Source: Pacificimonas pallii
GTDB lineage: Bacteria; Pseudomonadota; Alphaproteobacteria; Sphingomonadales; Sphingomonadaceae
Assembly (NCBI RefSeq): GCF_019204005.1
Contig: NZ_JAGSPA010000001.1
Coordinates: 558,001-622,000, forward strand
DNA: 64,000 bases
Direction of reading: 5' to 3'
Positions 55,502-64,000 of this stretch are shown here, in pieces; position 1 is the first letter of the stretch; each line of letters begins with the position of its first letter. The notes beneath the pieces were generated by a model, which worked only from the letters and a program-made list of their open reading frames with translations, made no database searches and was not told where the DNA came from. The position numbers and the translations under genes were made by a program.

Positions 55502-56110
55502 ATGAAGCTGCTCATGTCCTACACTTCGCCCTATGCGCGCAAGGTGCGTGTATTCCTGCGCGAACTCAAGCTTGAGGATATGATTGATGAAGTGCCGGTC
55601 GACCCGATCAGCGACCCCGACGAGCTGATCAGCGTCAATCCCGCCGCGAAGATCCCCGCGCTGGTTACGGAAGACGGACTGGCCGTCCACGACAGCCGCG
55701 TGATCCTCGGCTATCTGGCCAGCCTGAAGGACGCCGGCGATCTTTATCCGCGGCCGAACGATCCGAAACGCTGGGCGGCGATGACGCTGGCGGCGCACAT
55801 CGACGCCATATTGGACAGCGCTCTTGCCTGGCGGATGGAGCAGATGCGGCAGCCGGGCGAGCGCTCGATCTTCTGGCAGGGCAGGTGGCAGGGACAGATC
55901 GCGCGCGCGCTCGACGCGCTGCCCGAACGCCTGGAACAGGCCCCGGCATATCGGCCCTATGCGGAAATGCTGTCCGTGGTCGCACTCGAATATCTCGATT
56001 TCCGTCACCCATCAATGAACTGGCAGGAAGGACGCGGCGAACTGGTCAAGCTGCACGACGACTGGGCCGCCCGCCCGTCCATGGTCGAAACCCAGTTTCC
56101 GAAGGGCTGA
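55502..56110 (+). CDS. Glutathione S-transferase
   Basis: A 202-residue GST: thioredoxin-like N-domain with LLMSYTSPYARKVRVFLREL (Ser in the SPY motif) and NPAAKIPALVTEDGLAVHDS, and an all-helical C-domain. Divergent from the CoA-transferase by 18 nt. Confidence 0.92.
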   Translation: MKLLMSYTSPYARKVRVFLRELKLEDMIDEVPVDPISDPDELISVNPAAKIPALVTEDGLAVHDSRVILGYLASLKDAGDLYPRPNDPKRWAAMTLAAHIDAILDSALAWRMEQMRQPGERSIFWQGRWQGQIARALDALPERLEQAPAYRPYAEMLSVVALEYLDFRHPSMNWQEGRGELVKLHDDWAARPSMVETQFPKG

Positions 56111-56175
56111 CGCGGCATGACGGTATATGGCGGCACGGCCAGCATCCAGCACTGTAGAGGTCATTCCGATGGCCG

Positions 56176-57747
56176 ATGCCGATACAATCTTTGCGGCGCG
56201 CTGTCCTTCCTACGCCGGGCCCGGATGAGAAACCTTTGAAAATCCTGATCGAAATGCGTCCGGCGTTCGAGGCTTTTGCGGGCATTCCGCAGGAAGTCCG
56301 CCTGCTGTTCCGCGGTCTCAATACGCTGCTCGGCACTGACGTGTTTGGCCTGCTGCAGCATGGCGGGCGAACATTGGCCCGCGGCACCAGCCGCAAAAAA
56401 GAGAGACGCGCGCTGACAACGGACGAACGCTTCAAACGCTATTCAAACGTGGTGATCTCGACGAACAACATGGTGGCGGAACGGCCGTTTGCGCGGTCCA
56501 TCGCATATTTGCAGCGGCGGCTGAAAAGCACCACTCTGCTTCTGCGGCAGTTTATCGGACGTGACCATATCCAGCTGACGGATTTCAAATCCGCGGGGTT
56601 TGAGGATTTTAACTGGCGCACATTGTTCGCGAAGACCCTTCCCCCGGCGGACTTTGCGGACCTCGCATCGCGCGACCATCTGGTGTGCCGCACGCCGTGG
56701 CGCGTCATGCATCAGGTCGGCATTTACTCCCTGAATTTCCGCCGGATCGCACGCTATCCGAAACTCGTGACGGACGGTTTCGACGTCATGATTGGCCAGA
56801 CCCCCTATCCCGGCCGCGTGAGTGCGGGCACGGCCCTTGTTGTTCGTTACCATGACGCCGTTCCGCTTTTCATGCCGCACACCATTCCGGAGCAGGTCCT
56901 GCATCAGGCGCAGCATTATAACGCGCTGCGCGCGAACGTGCAGCAGGGCGCTTGGTTCAGCTGTGTTTCCGAGGCGACGCGCGCCGACCTGATCCGCGCC
57001 TTTCCCGACGCCGAGCCCCGCGCGGTCACCATCCATAATATGGTGTCGCACAATTACTTTACAGAGCCACGCCGGCCCGAACGCGTGCACGAAATCATCC
57101 GCTCACGCCTTTATGAACGGTCTGGCTGGCTCCCCACATTTTCGGACGCGGGGACCAAATCGAAATTCTACCGCAGCCAGATTGGGGAGACGTCTCCCCA
57201 ATATCTGCTGATGGTCTCCACGATCGAGCCGCGAAAAAATCATGCGCGGCTGATTAGTGCGTGGGAGGCGCTGCGGGCCGGTCACGATGCCGATCTGAAA
57301 CTGGTCATCGTCGGCACGCTTGGGTGGAACAATGACCTGATTCGCGATCAGCTTGTGCCCTGGCTGGAGCGCGGCGATGCGTTTCTACTGAATAATGTGC
57401 CTGCGGCCGACCTGCGCTGCCTCTACGCGAATGCGCGCGCCACCGTCTGCCCCAGCTATGGCGAGGGGTTTGACTATTCAGGCGTCGAGGCGATGGCGTC
57501 GGGCGGCGTGACGGTCGCCTCCGACATTCCCGTCCACCGCGAAGTCTATGGCGATGCAGCCCTGTTTTTCGATCCCTATTCAACGGCCGCACTCACCGGG
57601 CAGCTTGAAAAACTGCTCTATCGGCCCGGCGCGGATGCCCGCAGGTCGGATATGGAAACAGCGGGACAGGAAATCGCGGCGCGCTATACGCCGGAACAGA
57701 TCCTGCCCCAGTGGGAGAGTTTCCTGCGGCGCGTTACCGCGCGCTAG
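56176..57747 (+). CDS. Family 4-like (GT-B) glycosyltransferase
   Basis: A 523-residue glycosyltransferase. The N-terminal half is long (about residues 20-310; ILIEMRPAFEAFAGIPQEVR) and the C-terminal half contains STIEPRKNHARLISAWEALR, VIVGTLGWNNDLI, CPSYGEGFDYSGVEAMASGG and DIPVHREVYGDAALFFDP, typical of GT4 (GT1 domain) enzymes. Sugar and acceptor unknown. A TTG at 56236 would start closer to the conserved MRPAFEA block. Its end overlaps the YdjM-like gene by 14 nt. Confidence 0.9.
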   Translation: MPIQSLRRAVLPTPGPDEKPLKILIEMRPAFEAFAGIPQEVRLLFRGLNTLLGTDVFGLLQHGGRTLARGTSRKKERRALTTDERFKRYSNVVISTNNMVAERPFARSIAYLQRRLKSTTLLLRQFIGRDHIQLTDFKSAGFEDFNWRTLFAKTLPPADFADLASRDHLVCRTPWRVMHQVGIYSLNFRRIARYPKLVTDGFDVMIGQTPYPGRVSAGTALVVRYHDAVPLFMPHTIPEQVLHQAQHYNALRANVQQGAWFSCVSEATRADLIRAFPDAEPRAVTIHNMVSHNYFTEPRRPERVHEIIRSRLYERSGWLPTFSDAGTKSKFYRSQIGETSPQYLLMVSTIEPRKNHARLISAWEALRAGHDADLKLVIVGTLGWNNDLIRDQLVPWLERGDAFLLNNVPAADLRCLYANARATVCPSYGEGFDYSGVEAMASGGVTVASDIPVHREVYGDAALFFDPYSTAALTGQLEKLLYRPGADARRSDMETAGQEIAARYTPEQILPQWESFLRRVTAR

Positions 57748-58402
57748 CGGCGGGCGCGGCCCGCCACTTGCTGACGGCCCAGCCGAGCAGCGCGATGACC
57801 GTGAACGCCAGCAGTCCCTCCTGCGCACCGGCATCCGCGCTGTCGGGAAACGCGCCGCCGAACCAGTTCACCAGCTGCGCGGCGAGCAGCAGGACACCGA
57901 AACCGCCCAGCAACCAGCTTCCCCTGCGCGAAATGGCCGGGCGGCCGCGCGCATATAGCCACAGACCCGTTACAAAAACTCCGATCTCCAGCGGGATCGC
58001 AATGGCGGGCACGTCCCACAGGCCAAGGCCCAGCAGGGGCGGACGGCCCGCCAGCGTCAGGTCCGGCACATGTGTCAGCAGATCAAGCAGCCAGTGCGAC
58101 AACACCACCGCGCCGCCCAGCAGGCCCGCGACCCGGCTGCGAAAGATCATCCCCGTCAGGATCGCGAATCCCGCCGCCCAGACGACCGTACCAAGCAGGC
58201 TGTGCGTATAGGGCATATGATAAAGGTCGAAGGGGCTGAGCGCCGTAAATCCGGGGATGATGCGAAAGGCCTCCACATCGGCCAGCACGAAACCGAAAAA
58301 GGCAAAGTCCGTCAGCTGCGCCGCGATCAGCAGCACCGGCAGCGGCGGCGCCTTCTCATGGGCCGCCGCTGCGAGCGCAGGCCCGAAATGACCGATGAAC
58401 AT
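57734..58402 (-). CDS. YdjM-like membrane protein (metal-dependent hydrolase fold)
   Basis: A 222-residue protein with about six helices; FIGHFGPALAAAAHEKAPPL, YTHSLLGTVVWAAGF and VLSHWLLDLLTHVPDLTL contain the conserved His/Asp positions of PF04307-like proteins. Role unknown. Three nt separate its start from the stop of pirin. It overlaps the end of the glycosyltransferase by 14 nt. Confidence 0.85.
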   Translation of the reverse strand: MFIGHFGPALAAAAHEKAPPLPVLLIAAQLTDFAFFGFVLADVEAFRIIPGFTALSPFDLYHMPYTHSLLGTVVWAAGFAILTGMIFRSRVAGLLGGAVVLSHWLLDLLTHVPDLTLAGRPPLLGLGLWDVPAIAIPLEIGVFVTGLWLYARGRPAISRRGSWLLGGFGVLLLAAQLVNWFGGAFPDSADAGAQEGLLAFTVIALLGWAVSKWRAAPAASAR

Positions 58403-58404
58403 GC

Positions 58405-59283
58405 CTAGCGTCCGTGCCCCTGAGGGGCGCCCTCCGGCAGCGGGATCGCTTCGTCGTCATCGCCGGGGACGACCGGGAAGCGGCCCTCTTTCCAGTCCGC
58501 GGCGGCCGCGGCAATACGGTCCTCCCGGCTCGACACCAGATTCCACCAGATGTGGCGCTTGCCCACAGGTGCGCCGCCCAGCAGCATGACAATGGCGTCA
58601 CGGGCCGCCCTGACTTCGATGGGCGTATCGGTGCCGACCGTGACCATCGTGCCCTCATCGACCGTCTCGCCCAGCAGCTCCACCTGCCCGCGCACGACGT
58701 AAAGCGCGCGTTCGACATGCCCGTCGGGCAGCGGGAACACCGCCCCCGCCTCTGCCTCGACATGCACATAGAAGATCGGTGCGGGATAGCGCACCGGCGC
58801 CCGCTCGCCATACGCATCGCCCGCGATCAGGCGGCCCGCCGCGCCCGGCCATGTGATTTCCGGCAGCTCATCCGCAGCGATATGGTCAAAGCTCGGCTCA
58901 TCCTCTTCATGGTCGGCGGGCAGGGCGACCCAGGCCTGGATACCCTCCATCCTCTGCCCCGACGCTTCCGTCTCGGCAGATGTCCGCTCTGAATGGACAA
59001 TGCCTTTGCCTGCGACCATCCAGTTCACCGCGCCCGGGCGAATCGCCTGTTCCGTCCCCAGCGAATCGCGGTGCATGATCTCCCCGTCGAACAGGTAGGT
59101 CACTGTCGCCAGCCCGATATGCGGGTGCGGGCGCACGTCAAACCGCTGTCCCGGTGCGAAGGTCGCCGGGCCCATATGGTCGAAGAAGATGAAGGGGCCC
59201 ACCATGCGCTGACGCGCGCTCGGCAGGACCCGGCGCACATGGAAATTGTCGCCCAGGTCCTTTTTCCGGCCGGTGATCTTCAT
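58405..59283 (-). CDS. Pirin-family protein
   Basis: A 292-residue bicupin: N-terminal FFDHMGPATFAPGQRFDVRP, metal-site HPHIGLATVTYLFDGEIMHR and WMVAGKGIVHSERT. Members may be quercetinases or redox regulators; activity here is unknown. Lies 5 nt after the aldehyde dehydrogenase gene. Confidence 0.93.
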   Translation of the reverse strand: MKITGRKKDLGDNFHVRRVLPSARQRMVGPFIFFDHMGPATFAPGQRFDVRPHPHIGLATVTYLFDGEIMHRDSLGTEQAIRPGAVNWMVAGKGIVHSERTSAETEASGQRMEGIQAWVALPADHEEDEPSFDHIAADELPEITWPGAAGRLIAGDAYGERAPVRYPAPIFYVHVEAEAGAVFPLPDGHVERALYVVRGQVELLGETVDEGTMVTVGTDTPIEVRAARDAIVMLLGGAPVGKRHIWWNLVSSREDRIAAAAADWKEGRFPVVPGDDDEAIPLPEGAPQGHGR

Positions 59284-59288
59284 GCCGT

Positions 59289-60746
59289 CTAAGCCTTCAG
59301 TTCGCGCTTCAGCGTCTTGCGCATCGCATCGCCATAGGGGGGACGGAACCCGGCCAGCTTCGCCAGGTCGATCTTCGGCTGCGTATAGACGGCCTTGGCG
59401 TGGCTGAAGGTCCTGAACCCGTCATGGCCATGATAGGCCCCCATGCCGCTGGGGCCGACGCCGCCGAACGGCAGGTCCTCCGCCGACACATGGAAAATGA
59501 CATCGTTCACCGTCACGCCGCCAGAAACGGTCTTGCTCAGCACAGCCTCTTCTTCCGCCGGGTCATCGCCGAAATAATACAGGCCGAGCGGACGGTCATT
59601 GCCGTTCACATAGGCGATGGTCTCGTCGGCGCTGTCATAGGTCCTGATCGGCAGGATGGGACCAAAGATCTCCTCCTGCATGACTTTCATATCCTCGGTC
59701 GGATTGCGGACGATATGCAGCGGCATCTTGTTGGTGTTCGCGGCCTTGAAATCCTCATTGGCCGGATTGACCTCGACAACGTCCGCGCCTTTTTCGCGCG
59801 CATCCTCGATCAGGCCCTGCAGCCGCTCATAATGGCGGCCATTTACGATTGAGGTATAGTCATCGTTGGAAATCAGCGTCGGATACATTTCGGCCGCCGC
59901 CTTTGTCAGGCCGTCGACGATGGCCTGCTCCTGCGCCCTCGGCACCATCATATAGTCGGGCGCCAGGCAGATCTGCCCGGCATTCAGCATCTTGCCCAGC
60001 GCAACGCGCCTGGTGGTGCGTTCGATATCGGCACTTTCGCCAACGATAACAGGCGATTTTCCACCCAGTTCCAGCGTCACCGGCACCAGATTGTCCGCCG
60101 CCGCGTGCAGGATGTGCTTTGCGATTCCGGTCGCGCCGGTAAAGATCAGATGGTCGAAGGCCAGGCTGGAAAACGCCTTGCCGACATCCGGCCCGCCATT
60201 GATGAAGGCCAGTTCCGTCTCATCGAAATATTTCGCCGCCAGGCGTGCCATCAGATCGCTGGTTTCAGGCGTGAATTCGGATGGCTTCACCATCGCCCGG
60301 TTACCGGCCGCGAAGATCTGCGCGAGCGGACCAAAGGTCAGGTTCACCGGAAAATTCCACGGGCTGATGACGCCGACGACGCCAAGCGGCTGATATTCGA
60401 TCCGTGCCTTCGCACCCAGCAGGTTCAGCGGGAAATCGACCTTACGCTTCTCCGGCTTCATCCAGTCGTCCAGATGTTTCAGCGCATGCTTCATCGGCGT
60501 GATCGAGGACATGATGTCCGTGAACTGGCTCTGCATGCCGCTACGATGGCCGAAATCGTCGGACATCGCCTTCACCAGTGCGTCCTTATTATCGAGCACG
60601 AGCGCTATGCCGCGCTTCAGCCGGTCCCGGCGAATCCCGGCACTAACGGGCAGTTCGGCGGTTGCCGCCGCGCGCTGCCGCGTCAATATATCGTGCATAT
60701 CGGCGGCCTGTGCATTTTCGGTCGGTGCCAGCTGCGTTGCCATCAT
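59289..60746 (-). CDS. calB: Coniferyl-aldehyde dehydrogenase
   Basis: A 485-residue aldehyde dehydrogenase. Nucleophile Cys in NAGQICLAPDYMMVPR (around residue 258), Glu in LELGGKSPVIVG, WNFPVNLTFGPLA and YHGHDGFRTFSHAKAVYTQ match the coniferyl-aldehyde/medium-chain ALDH branch. Typical substrate is an aromatic or fatty aldehyde. Confidence 0.9.
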   Translation of the reverse strand: MMATQLAPTENAQAADMHDILTRQRAAATAELPVSAGIRRDRLKRGIALVLDNKDALVKAMSDDFGHRSGMQSQFTDIMSSITPMKHALKHLDDWMKPEKRKVDFPLNLLGAKARIEYQPLGVVGVISPWNFPVNLTFGPLAQIFAAGNRAMVKPSEFTPETSDLMARLAAKYFDETELAFINGGPDVGKAFSSLAFDHLIFTGATGIAKHILHAAADNLVPVTLELGGKSPVIVGESADIERTTRRVALGKMLNAGQICLAPDYMMVPRAQEQAIVDGLTKAAAEMYPTLISNDDYTSIVNGRHYERLQGLIEDAREKGADVVEVNPANEDFKAANTNKMPLHIVRNPTEDMKVMQEEIFGPILPIRTYDSADETIAYVNGNDRPLGLYYFGDDPAEEEAVLSKTVSGGVTVNDVIFHVSAEDLPFGGVGPSGMGAYHGHDGFRTFSHAKAVYTQPKIDLAKLAGFRPPYGDAMRKTLKRELKA

Positions 60747-60833
60747 GTCTCTCCCTGAGATTATATTTGAGGGAGACTTAGCAATTCAACACGCCGCCGT
60801 CACACTGCGCGCCTTGGCAGGTATGGGACACCC

Positions 60834-61091
60834 TCAGCCTGGAACGGCAAATTCCAGTTCGCGGCCAAGTGCGGCCAGATGCGGCCCCAGCTTCTTGGGC
60901 TTTGCGCCGTGCATGACCCGGTCCTCGACCATGTGCGCCGCTTCGGCGAAACCGGTCAGGCCGTAGCATCTGGCGATATCGCCGAGGGCGTGCAGCTCGT
61001 TCTGAAACGCATATGGGTCGAACAGGCCGGTCATCGCCTGCAGGCGGCCTTCCAGTTCCTCGCGGACCGCATCGAAGTCGTTCATGTCCAT
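60834..61091 (-). CDS. Small helical protein with degenerate HPt-like motif
   Basis: An 85-residue protein. The central stretch ELHALGDIARCYGLTGFAEA then AHMVE mirrors the HPt pattern H-x-L-K-G-(x5)-G-L..A-x-x-A-H-x-L-E in spacing: a histidine (about residue 34), GL ten residues later and a second AH. The usual K-G after the histidine is G-D. Predicted as all helix. No known family otherwise. The start could also be the ATG two codons in. Confidence 0.6.
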   Translation of the reverse strand: MDMNDFDAVREELEGRLQAMTGLFDPYAFQNELHALGDIARCYGLTGFAEAAHMVEDRVMHGAKPKKLGPHLAALGRELEFAVPG

Positions 61092-61166
61092 GTCCGCGTC
61101 ACTATACCGCTCCCGATTGCCGCAGGATTAAGCGGCACGATTAATGCCGTTATAAGGTTTCGGACG

Positions 61167-62264
61167 ATGGCGACCGAACTCCCTTCCGCATCCGCATCCG
61201 CGCGCAAGATCATCCATATCGACATGGACGCCTTTTTCGCCAGCGTGGAGCAGCGCGATGACCCGAATCTTCGCGGCAAGCCCGTCGCCGTGGGCGGGGC
61301 GAAGGCGCGCGGCGTGGTCGCCGCCGCCAGTTACGAGGCGCGCGTCTTCGGCGTGCGCTCGGCCATGCCCTCCGTGACGGCGAAGCGCCTGTGCCCGGAT
61401 CTTATCTTCGTCAAATCCCGTTTCGACGTGTACCGGTCGGTATCGCAGCAGGTGCGGGAGATCTTTCGTGCCTATACGCCGCTTGTCGAACCGCTCTCGC
61501 TCGACGAGGCGTATCTTGACGTCACCGCCCTTGGCCGCCCCGCCACCGACATCGCCGGCGAAATCCGCGCGCAAATCCGGGAAGTGACCGGCCTCACCGC
61601 GTCGGCGGGGGTCAGCTACAACAAGTTCCTCGCAAAACTGGCCAGCGATCAGAACAAGCCCGACGGCATGTGCGTCATCCGCCCGGAGCAGGGCGCCGCC
61701 TTCGTACAGTCACTTCCCGTAAAGCGCTTCCACGGCGTCGGCCCCGTCACGCAGAAAAAGATGCAGCGGCTCGGGATCGAAACCGGCGCCGATCTCGCCG
61801 AAAGGGACATGGCCTTCCTGCGCGCGAATTTCCGCAGCTCGGCCGAATATTACTACCGCGCCGCCCGCGGCATCGACGACCGCCCGGTACGCGCCAGCCG
61901 CACGCGCAAGTCGATCGGCGCAGAGCGGACCTTTTTCGAGGACCTGTCGACGGCGGAGGAGCTCTCGGCCGCACTCGACGACATCATCGAAATTGTCTGG
62001 GAACGCATCGACGCGAATGACGCATCGGGCCGTACCATCACGCTCAAGATGAAGTTCGCCGATTTCCAGCAGATCACCCGCGCCCAAAGCTTCGCCGCCC
62101 CCGTCGCCGATAAGGCCGTTTTTGCAAAGGTCGGGCGCGAACTGCTTGCGGACCAGCTGCCAGTGCCGAAAGGCGTCCGGCTATTGGGGCTGACACTTTC
62201 CGGCCTCGTCGGGGCGGCAAAGATCAAGACACCCAAAGAACAGCTAAGCCTTGGCATCGAGTGA
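61167..62264 (+). CDS. dinB: DNA polymerase IV DinB
   Basis: A 365-residue Y-family polymerase. IHIDMDAFFASVEQRDDPNL (catalytic Asp, about residues 17-36), the second metal site in SLDEAYLDVTALG (Asp113/Glu114) and the little-finger domain at the C-terminus. The ATG at 61167 gives the normal N-terminus; the frame upstream is the HPt-like gene's antisense. No clear LexA box upstream. Confidence 0.95.
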   Translation: MATELPSASASARKIIHIDMDAFFASVEQRDDPNLRGKPVAVGGAKARGVVAAASYEARVFGVRSAMPSVTAKRLCPDLIFVKSRFDVYRSVSQQVREIFRAYTPLVEPLSLDEAYLDVTALGRPATDIAGEIRAQIREVTGLTASAGVSYNKFLAKLASDQNKPDGMCVIRPEQGAAFVQSLPVKRFHGVGPVTQKKMQRLGIETGADLAERDMAFLRANFRSSAEYYYRAARGIDDRPVRASRTRKSIGAERTFFEDLSTAEELSAALDDIIEIVWERIDANDASGRTITLKMKFADFQQITRAQSFAAPVADKAVFAKVGRELLADQLPVPKGVRLLGLTLSGLVGAAKIKTPKEQLSLGIE

Positions 62265-62314
62265 GCGGCAAGCACCCGGCAAAGCCTGAAAAGACGCAAC
62301 ACCCCAACCTCGAT

Positions 62315-62406
62315 CATCCTGAGCGTAGTCGAAGGACGCACCCGGCGCACTGCAAAACCACCGTCGCCATACAATTGTGCGTCCCGCGACGACGCTCGGG
62401 AAGATG
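62315..62406. repeat. 92-bp imperfect inverted repeat (REP/MITE-like)
   Basis: Left arm 62315-62341 (CATCCTGAGCGTAGTCG..) pairs with the reverse complement of 62377-62406 across most positions; the ends GGACGCAC / GTGCGTCC match exactly. It lies between convergent dinB and dcd. CCTGAGCG-type cores of this kind are dispersed in many alphaproteobacterial genomes; another core copy is at 31404. Confidence 0.65.
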
Positions 62407-62466
62407 GAATTCAGGACATCACATCAGCAGATTCATACTTCCCGCGAGAATCCGACGCCAACGATC

Positions 62467-63021
62467 CTAAAGCTTCGGTAAGGTCACCCCGCGCTGTCCC
62501 TGATATTTTCCCGCGCGATCGGCATAGCTGACCTCGCACGGTTCATTGCCCTTCAGGAACAGGAACTGGCACGCGCCCTCATTGGCATAGACCTTGGCGG
62601 GCAGCGGCGTCGTGTTGGAAAATTCCAGCGTGACATGCCCTTCCCAGCCGGGTTCCAGCGGCGTGACATTCACGATGATCCCGCAGCGCGCATAGGTCGA
62701 TTTGCCAAGGCAGATGACCAGCACATCCCGCGGGACACGAAAATATTCCACCGTCCGCGCCAATGCGAAACTGTTTGGCGGAATCACGCAGCAATCGGTC
62801 TTGCGGTCAACGAAGCTGTTGGCGGCAAAGTCCTTGGGATCGACGACCGCGCTGTCCACATTGGTGAAAATCTTGAACTCGTCCGACACCCGCGCATCAT
62901 AACCATAGGACGACAGCCCATAGGAAATCGTCCCCTCACGCCGCTGGCTATCGACAAACGGCTCGATCATCTCATGCTCTTGCGCCTGCTGGCGTATCCA
63001 TTTGTCGGACATGACGGACAT
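62467..63021 (-). CDS. dcd: dCTP deaminase
   Basis: A 184-residue trimer-type dUTPase-fold enzyme making d[43 protein letters not shown].. and [23 protein letters not shown]. It precedes nothing on the left except the inverted repeat. Follows UPF0262 by 8 nt. Confidence 0.95.
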   Translation of the reverse strand: MSVMSDKWIRQQAQEHEMIEPFVDSQRREGTISYGLSSYGYDARVSDEFKIFTNVDSAVVDPKDFAANSFVDRKTDCCVIPPNSFALARTVEYFRVPRDVLVICLGKSTYARCGIIVNVTPLEPGWEGHVTLEFSNTTPLPAKVYANEGACQFLFLKGNEPCEVSYADRAGKYQGQRGVTLPKL

Positions 63022-63029
63022 GGTCGGGC

Positions 63030-63524
63030 TTATCCTTTGATGTGCAGCACGCAGATGAGGGTGAACAGGCGGCGGGCGGTGTCGAAATCGACGTCGATCT
63101 TACCGGACAGGCGCTCGATCAGCAGGTCGGCGGCGTCATTATGAATACCGCGGCGGGCCATGTCGATGGTTTCGATCTCGTGCGGCGTCGACTGGCGAAT
63201 GGCCTGATAATAGCTTTCGCAAATCGCGAAATAATCGCGCACGGTCCGGCGAAACGGGCTGAGGGGGACGATGATCGTGTCGAGCTTCGCGCCGCCCTCG
63301 TCGCTGACATCGATGGCCAGCCGTCCATCCTCGACACGCAGCAGGATGCGATAGGGTCCCGGATATGCGGAGGCGGCCTCGGTCGCGACGTAGAAGCGAT
63401 TGCCCTCCAGCAGGTCGAAAATCGCCACGCGGCGTTCCTGCTCGATATCGGCGCTGCGCCACAGGATGGTTCGGTCATCCAGGGCCACATCGACGATACG
63501 GTGGGTGGGAAGGGGCTCGCTCAC
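63030..63524 (-). CDS. UPF0262 family protein
   Basis: A 164-residue protein of a conserved alphaproteobacterial family: [39 protein letters not shown] and the helical C-terminus [16 protein letters not shown]. Function unknown. The GTG at 63524 with AGGAG 8 nt upstream is favoured over the ATG at 63548 or the codon at 63578. Confidence 0.85.
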   Translation of the reverse strand: MSEPLPTHRIVDVALDDRTILWRSADIEQERRVAIFDLLEGNRFYVATEAASAYPGPYRILLRVEDGRLAIDVSDEGGAKLDTIIVPLSPFRRTVRDYFAICESYYQAIRQSTPHEIETIDMARRGIHNDAADLLIERLSGKIDVDFDTARRLFTLICVLHIKG

Positions 63525-63558
63525 GCCGACGCTCCTAGGCGCTCGCATTGCCGGTTGC

Positions 63559-63600
63559 AAAAAAAAGGGCCGGTTCACGCGAAAATGCGAACCGGCCCCC
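63559..63600 (-). terminator. Intrinsic terminator after the right-edge gene
   Basis: GGGCCGGTTC (63567-63576) pairs perfectly with GAACCGGCCC (63589-63598); the minus-strand product ends in eight T. Confidence 0.9.
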
Positions 63601-63618
63601 TTCGTGATCCTGCCGACC

Positions 63619-64000
63619 TCAGAGAATCGCAGGCATGTTGTCCAGCAGCGTAAAATCGGAAAATCCGCCCATCAGCAAGGCGATATCGTCATCACCGAGT
63701 TGCGCGACGAAATTACCTTTGTCGGCAAACACGGCGTTCAGCGGCTGAATATCGGCATCGATGCCGGGCACGCCGTCATGGTCATGATCGCCATGATTGC
63801 CCCCCTCATTGTCGTCGTGATCGTGATTGCAGTGGTCACCGCATCCGTCATGTCCGCACGGCCCGTGATCGTGACCACGATGGTCGAACACGTCGCCTTC
63901 TTCGGATCCGTTCGCGCCTTCTTCGAAAATGCGCACGTCGCGGATTTCGCTGGCACCCAGGCCATTGCCGGCATTGTCGTCATCATTGATGAAGGTCAGG
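63619..64000 (-). CDS. His/Asp-rich protein, C-terminal part (5' end outside window)
   Basis: The frame stays open to the right edge. Visible: LTFINDDNAGNGLGASEIRD, then VRIFEEGANGSEEGDVFDH, a run dominated by His/Asp/Gly (RGHDHGPCGHDGCGDHCNHD and HDDNEGG.. DHDHDGVPG) and a C-terminal IDADIQPLNAVFADKGNFVA. The FINDD..EIRD segment resembles a beta-sandwich module of secreted carbohydrate-binding or calcium-binding proteins (inference). The His/Asp run is expected to bind zinc, nickel or calcium. The GTG at 63936 is internal. Confidence 0.75.
   Translation of the reverse strand, partial: LTFINDDDNAGNGLGASEIRDVRIFEEGANGSEEGDVFDHRGHDHGPCGHDGCGDHCNHDHDDNEGGNHGDHDHDGVPGIDADIQPLNAVFADKGNFVAQLGDDDIALLMGGFSDFTLLDNMPAIL

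Noticed and set aside
61078-61166. Possible LexA box (GTTC-N7-GTTC) before dinB
   Set aside because: GTTC is followed at N7 by TGTC, two mismatches from consensus; not convincing.

Overview
The window looks like ordinary chromosomal core sequence from a high-GC alphaproteobacterium, most likely of the order Sphingomonadales. This rests on gene content and order seen here: plsX-fabH-ihfA-MerR behind rpmF, a class-III GSH-formaldehyde dehydrogenase set, a DUF1465/RcdA-family protein, an NDUFS4-like complex I subunit, UPF0262, DUF2125 and GC-rich palindromic intergenic repeats. Genus level is not resolved. I see no prophage, complete insertion sequence, CRISPR array, toxin-antitoxin pair or secondary-metabolite cluster. 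I did not find an obvious previously undescribed system; the best leads are small regulatory and architectural oddities.

Layout. 1-5.1 kb: thiG fragment, tadA, two tiny membrane proteins, hisC-tyrA, meeting the tail of a leftward operon cysK-ftsE-ftsX-ydcF-plsC-DUF2125. 8.3-14.1 kb: SixA-like phosphatase with a DinG-type helicase, then an MFS carrier with a Ca/Na exchanger. 14.3-15.5 kb: periplasmic thioredoxin plus CcdA. 15.6-21.4 kb: tRNA-Trp-secE-nusG-rplK-rplA and rplJ-rplL on the minus strand, split by a plus-strand small gene plus chemoreceptor. 21.4-27.2 kb: GFA-like protein, Hsp20 with a ROSE-like leader, RcdA homologue, and a formaldehyde-to-formate set (frmA, two VOC proteins, purU, frmB). 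27.3-35.7 kb: metallo-beta-lactamase-fold proteins, DUF2157/GDYXXLXY pair, ugd, aspC, pabBC, MAPEG.

35.9-39.1 kb: rpmF-plsX-fabH-ihfA-MerR. 39.1-44.8 kb: nudC, acyl-CoA synthetase, NDUFS4-like protein, CPA antiporter, polyprenyl synthase, chorismate mutase. 44.9-48.7 kb: phenylalanine hydroxylase, an orphan substrate-binding lipoprotein, tRNA-Glu, lptC-lptA. 48.8-53.0 kb: rpmI-rplT and pheS-pheT. 53.1-64 kb: a TrkH remnant, hisN with a CoA-transferase, GST, glycosyltransferase, YdjM-like protein, pirin, coniferyl aldehyde dehydrogenase, an HPt-like small protein, dinB, dcd, UPF0262, and the 3' end of a His/Asp-rich secreted-looking protein.

How genes work together. Many neighbours overlap by ATGA (ftsE/ftsX, ydcF/plsC, plsC/DUF2125, phosphatase/helicase, MFS/exchanger, lptC/lptA, pheS/pheT, CoA-transferase/hisN), implying translational coupling. 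Aromatic amino acid enzymes (tyrA, chorismate mutase, phhA, hisC, aspC) are scattered rather than clustered. Two identical TTAACCAT motifs lie 20-21 nt before the start codons of the rcdA homologue and of the gene pair encoding the chemoreceptor, hinting at shared CtrA-type control.
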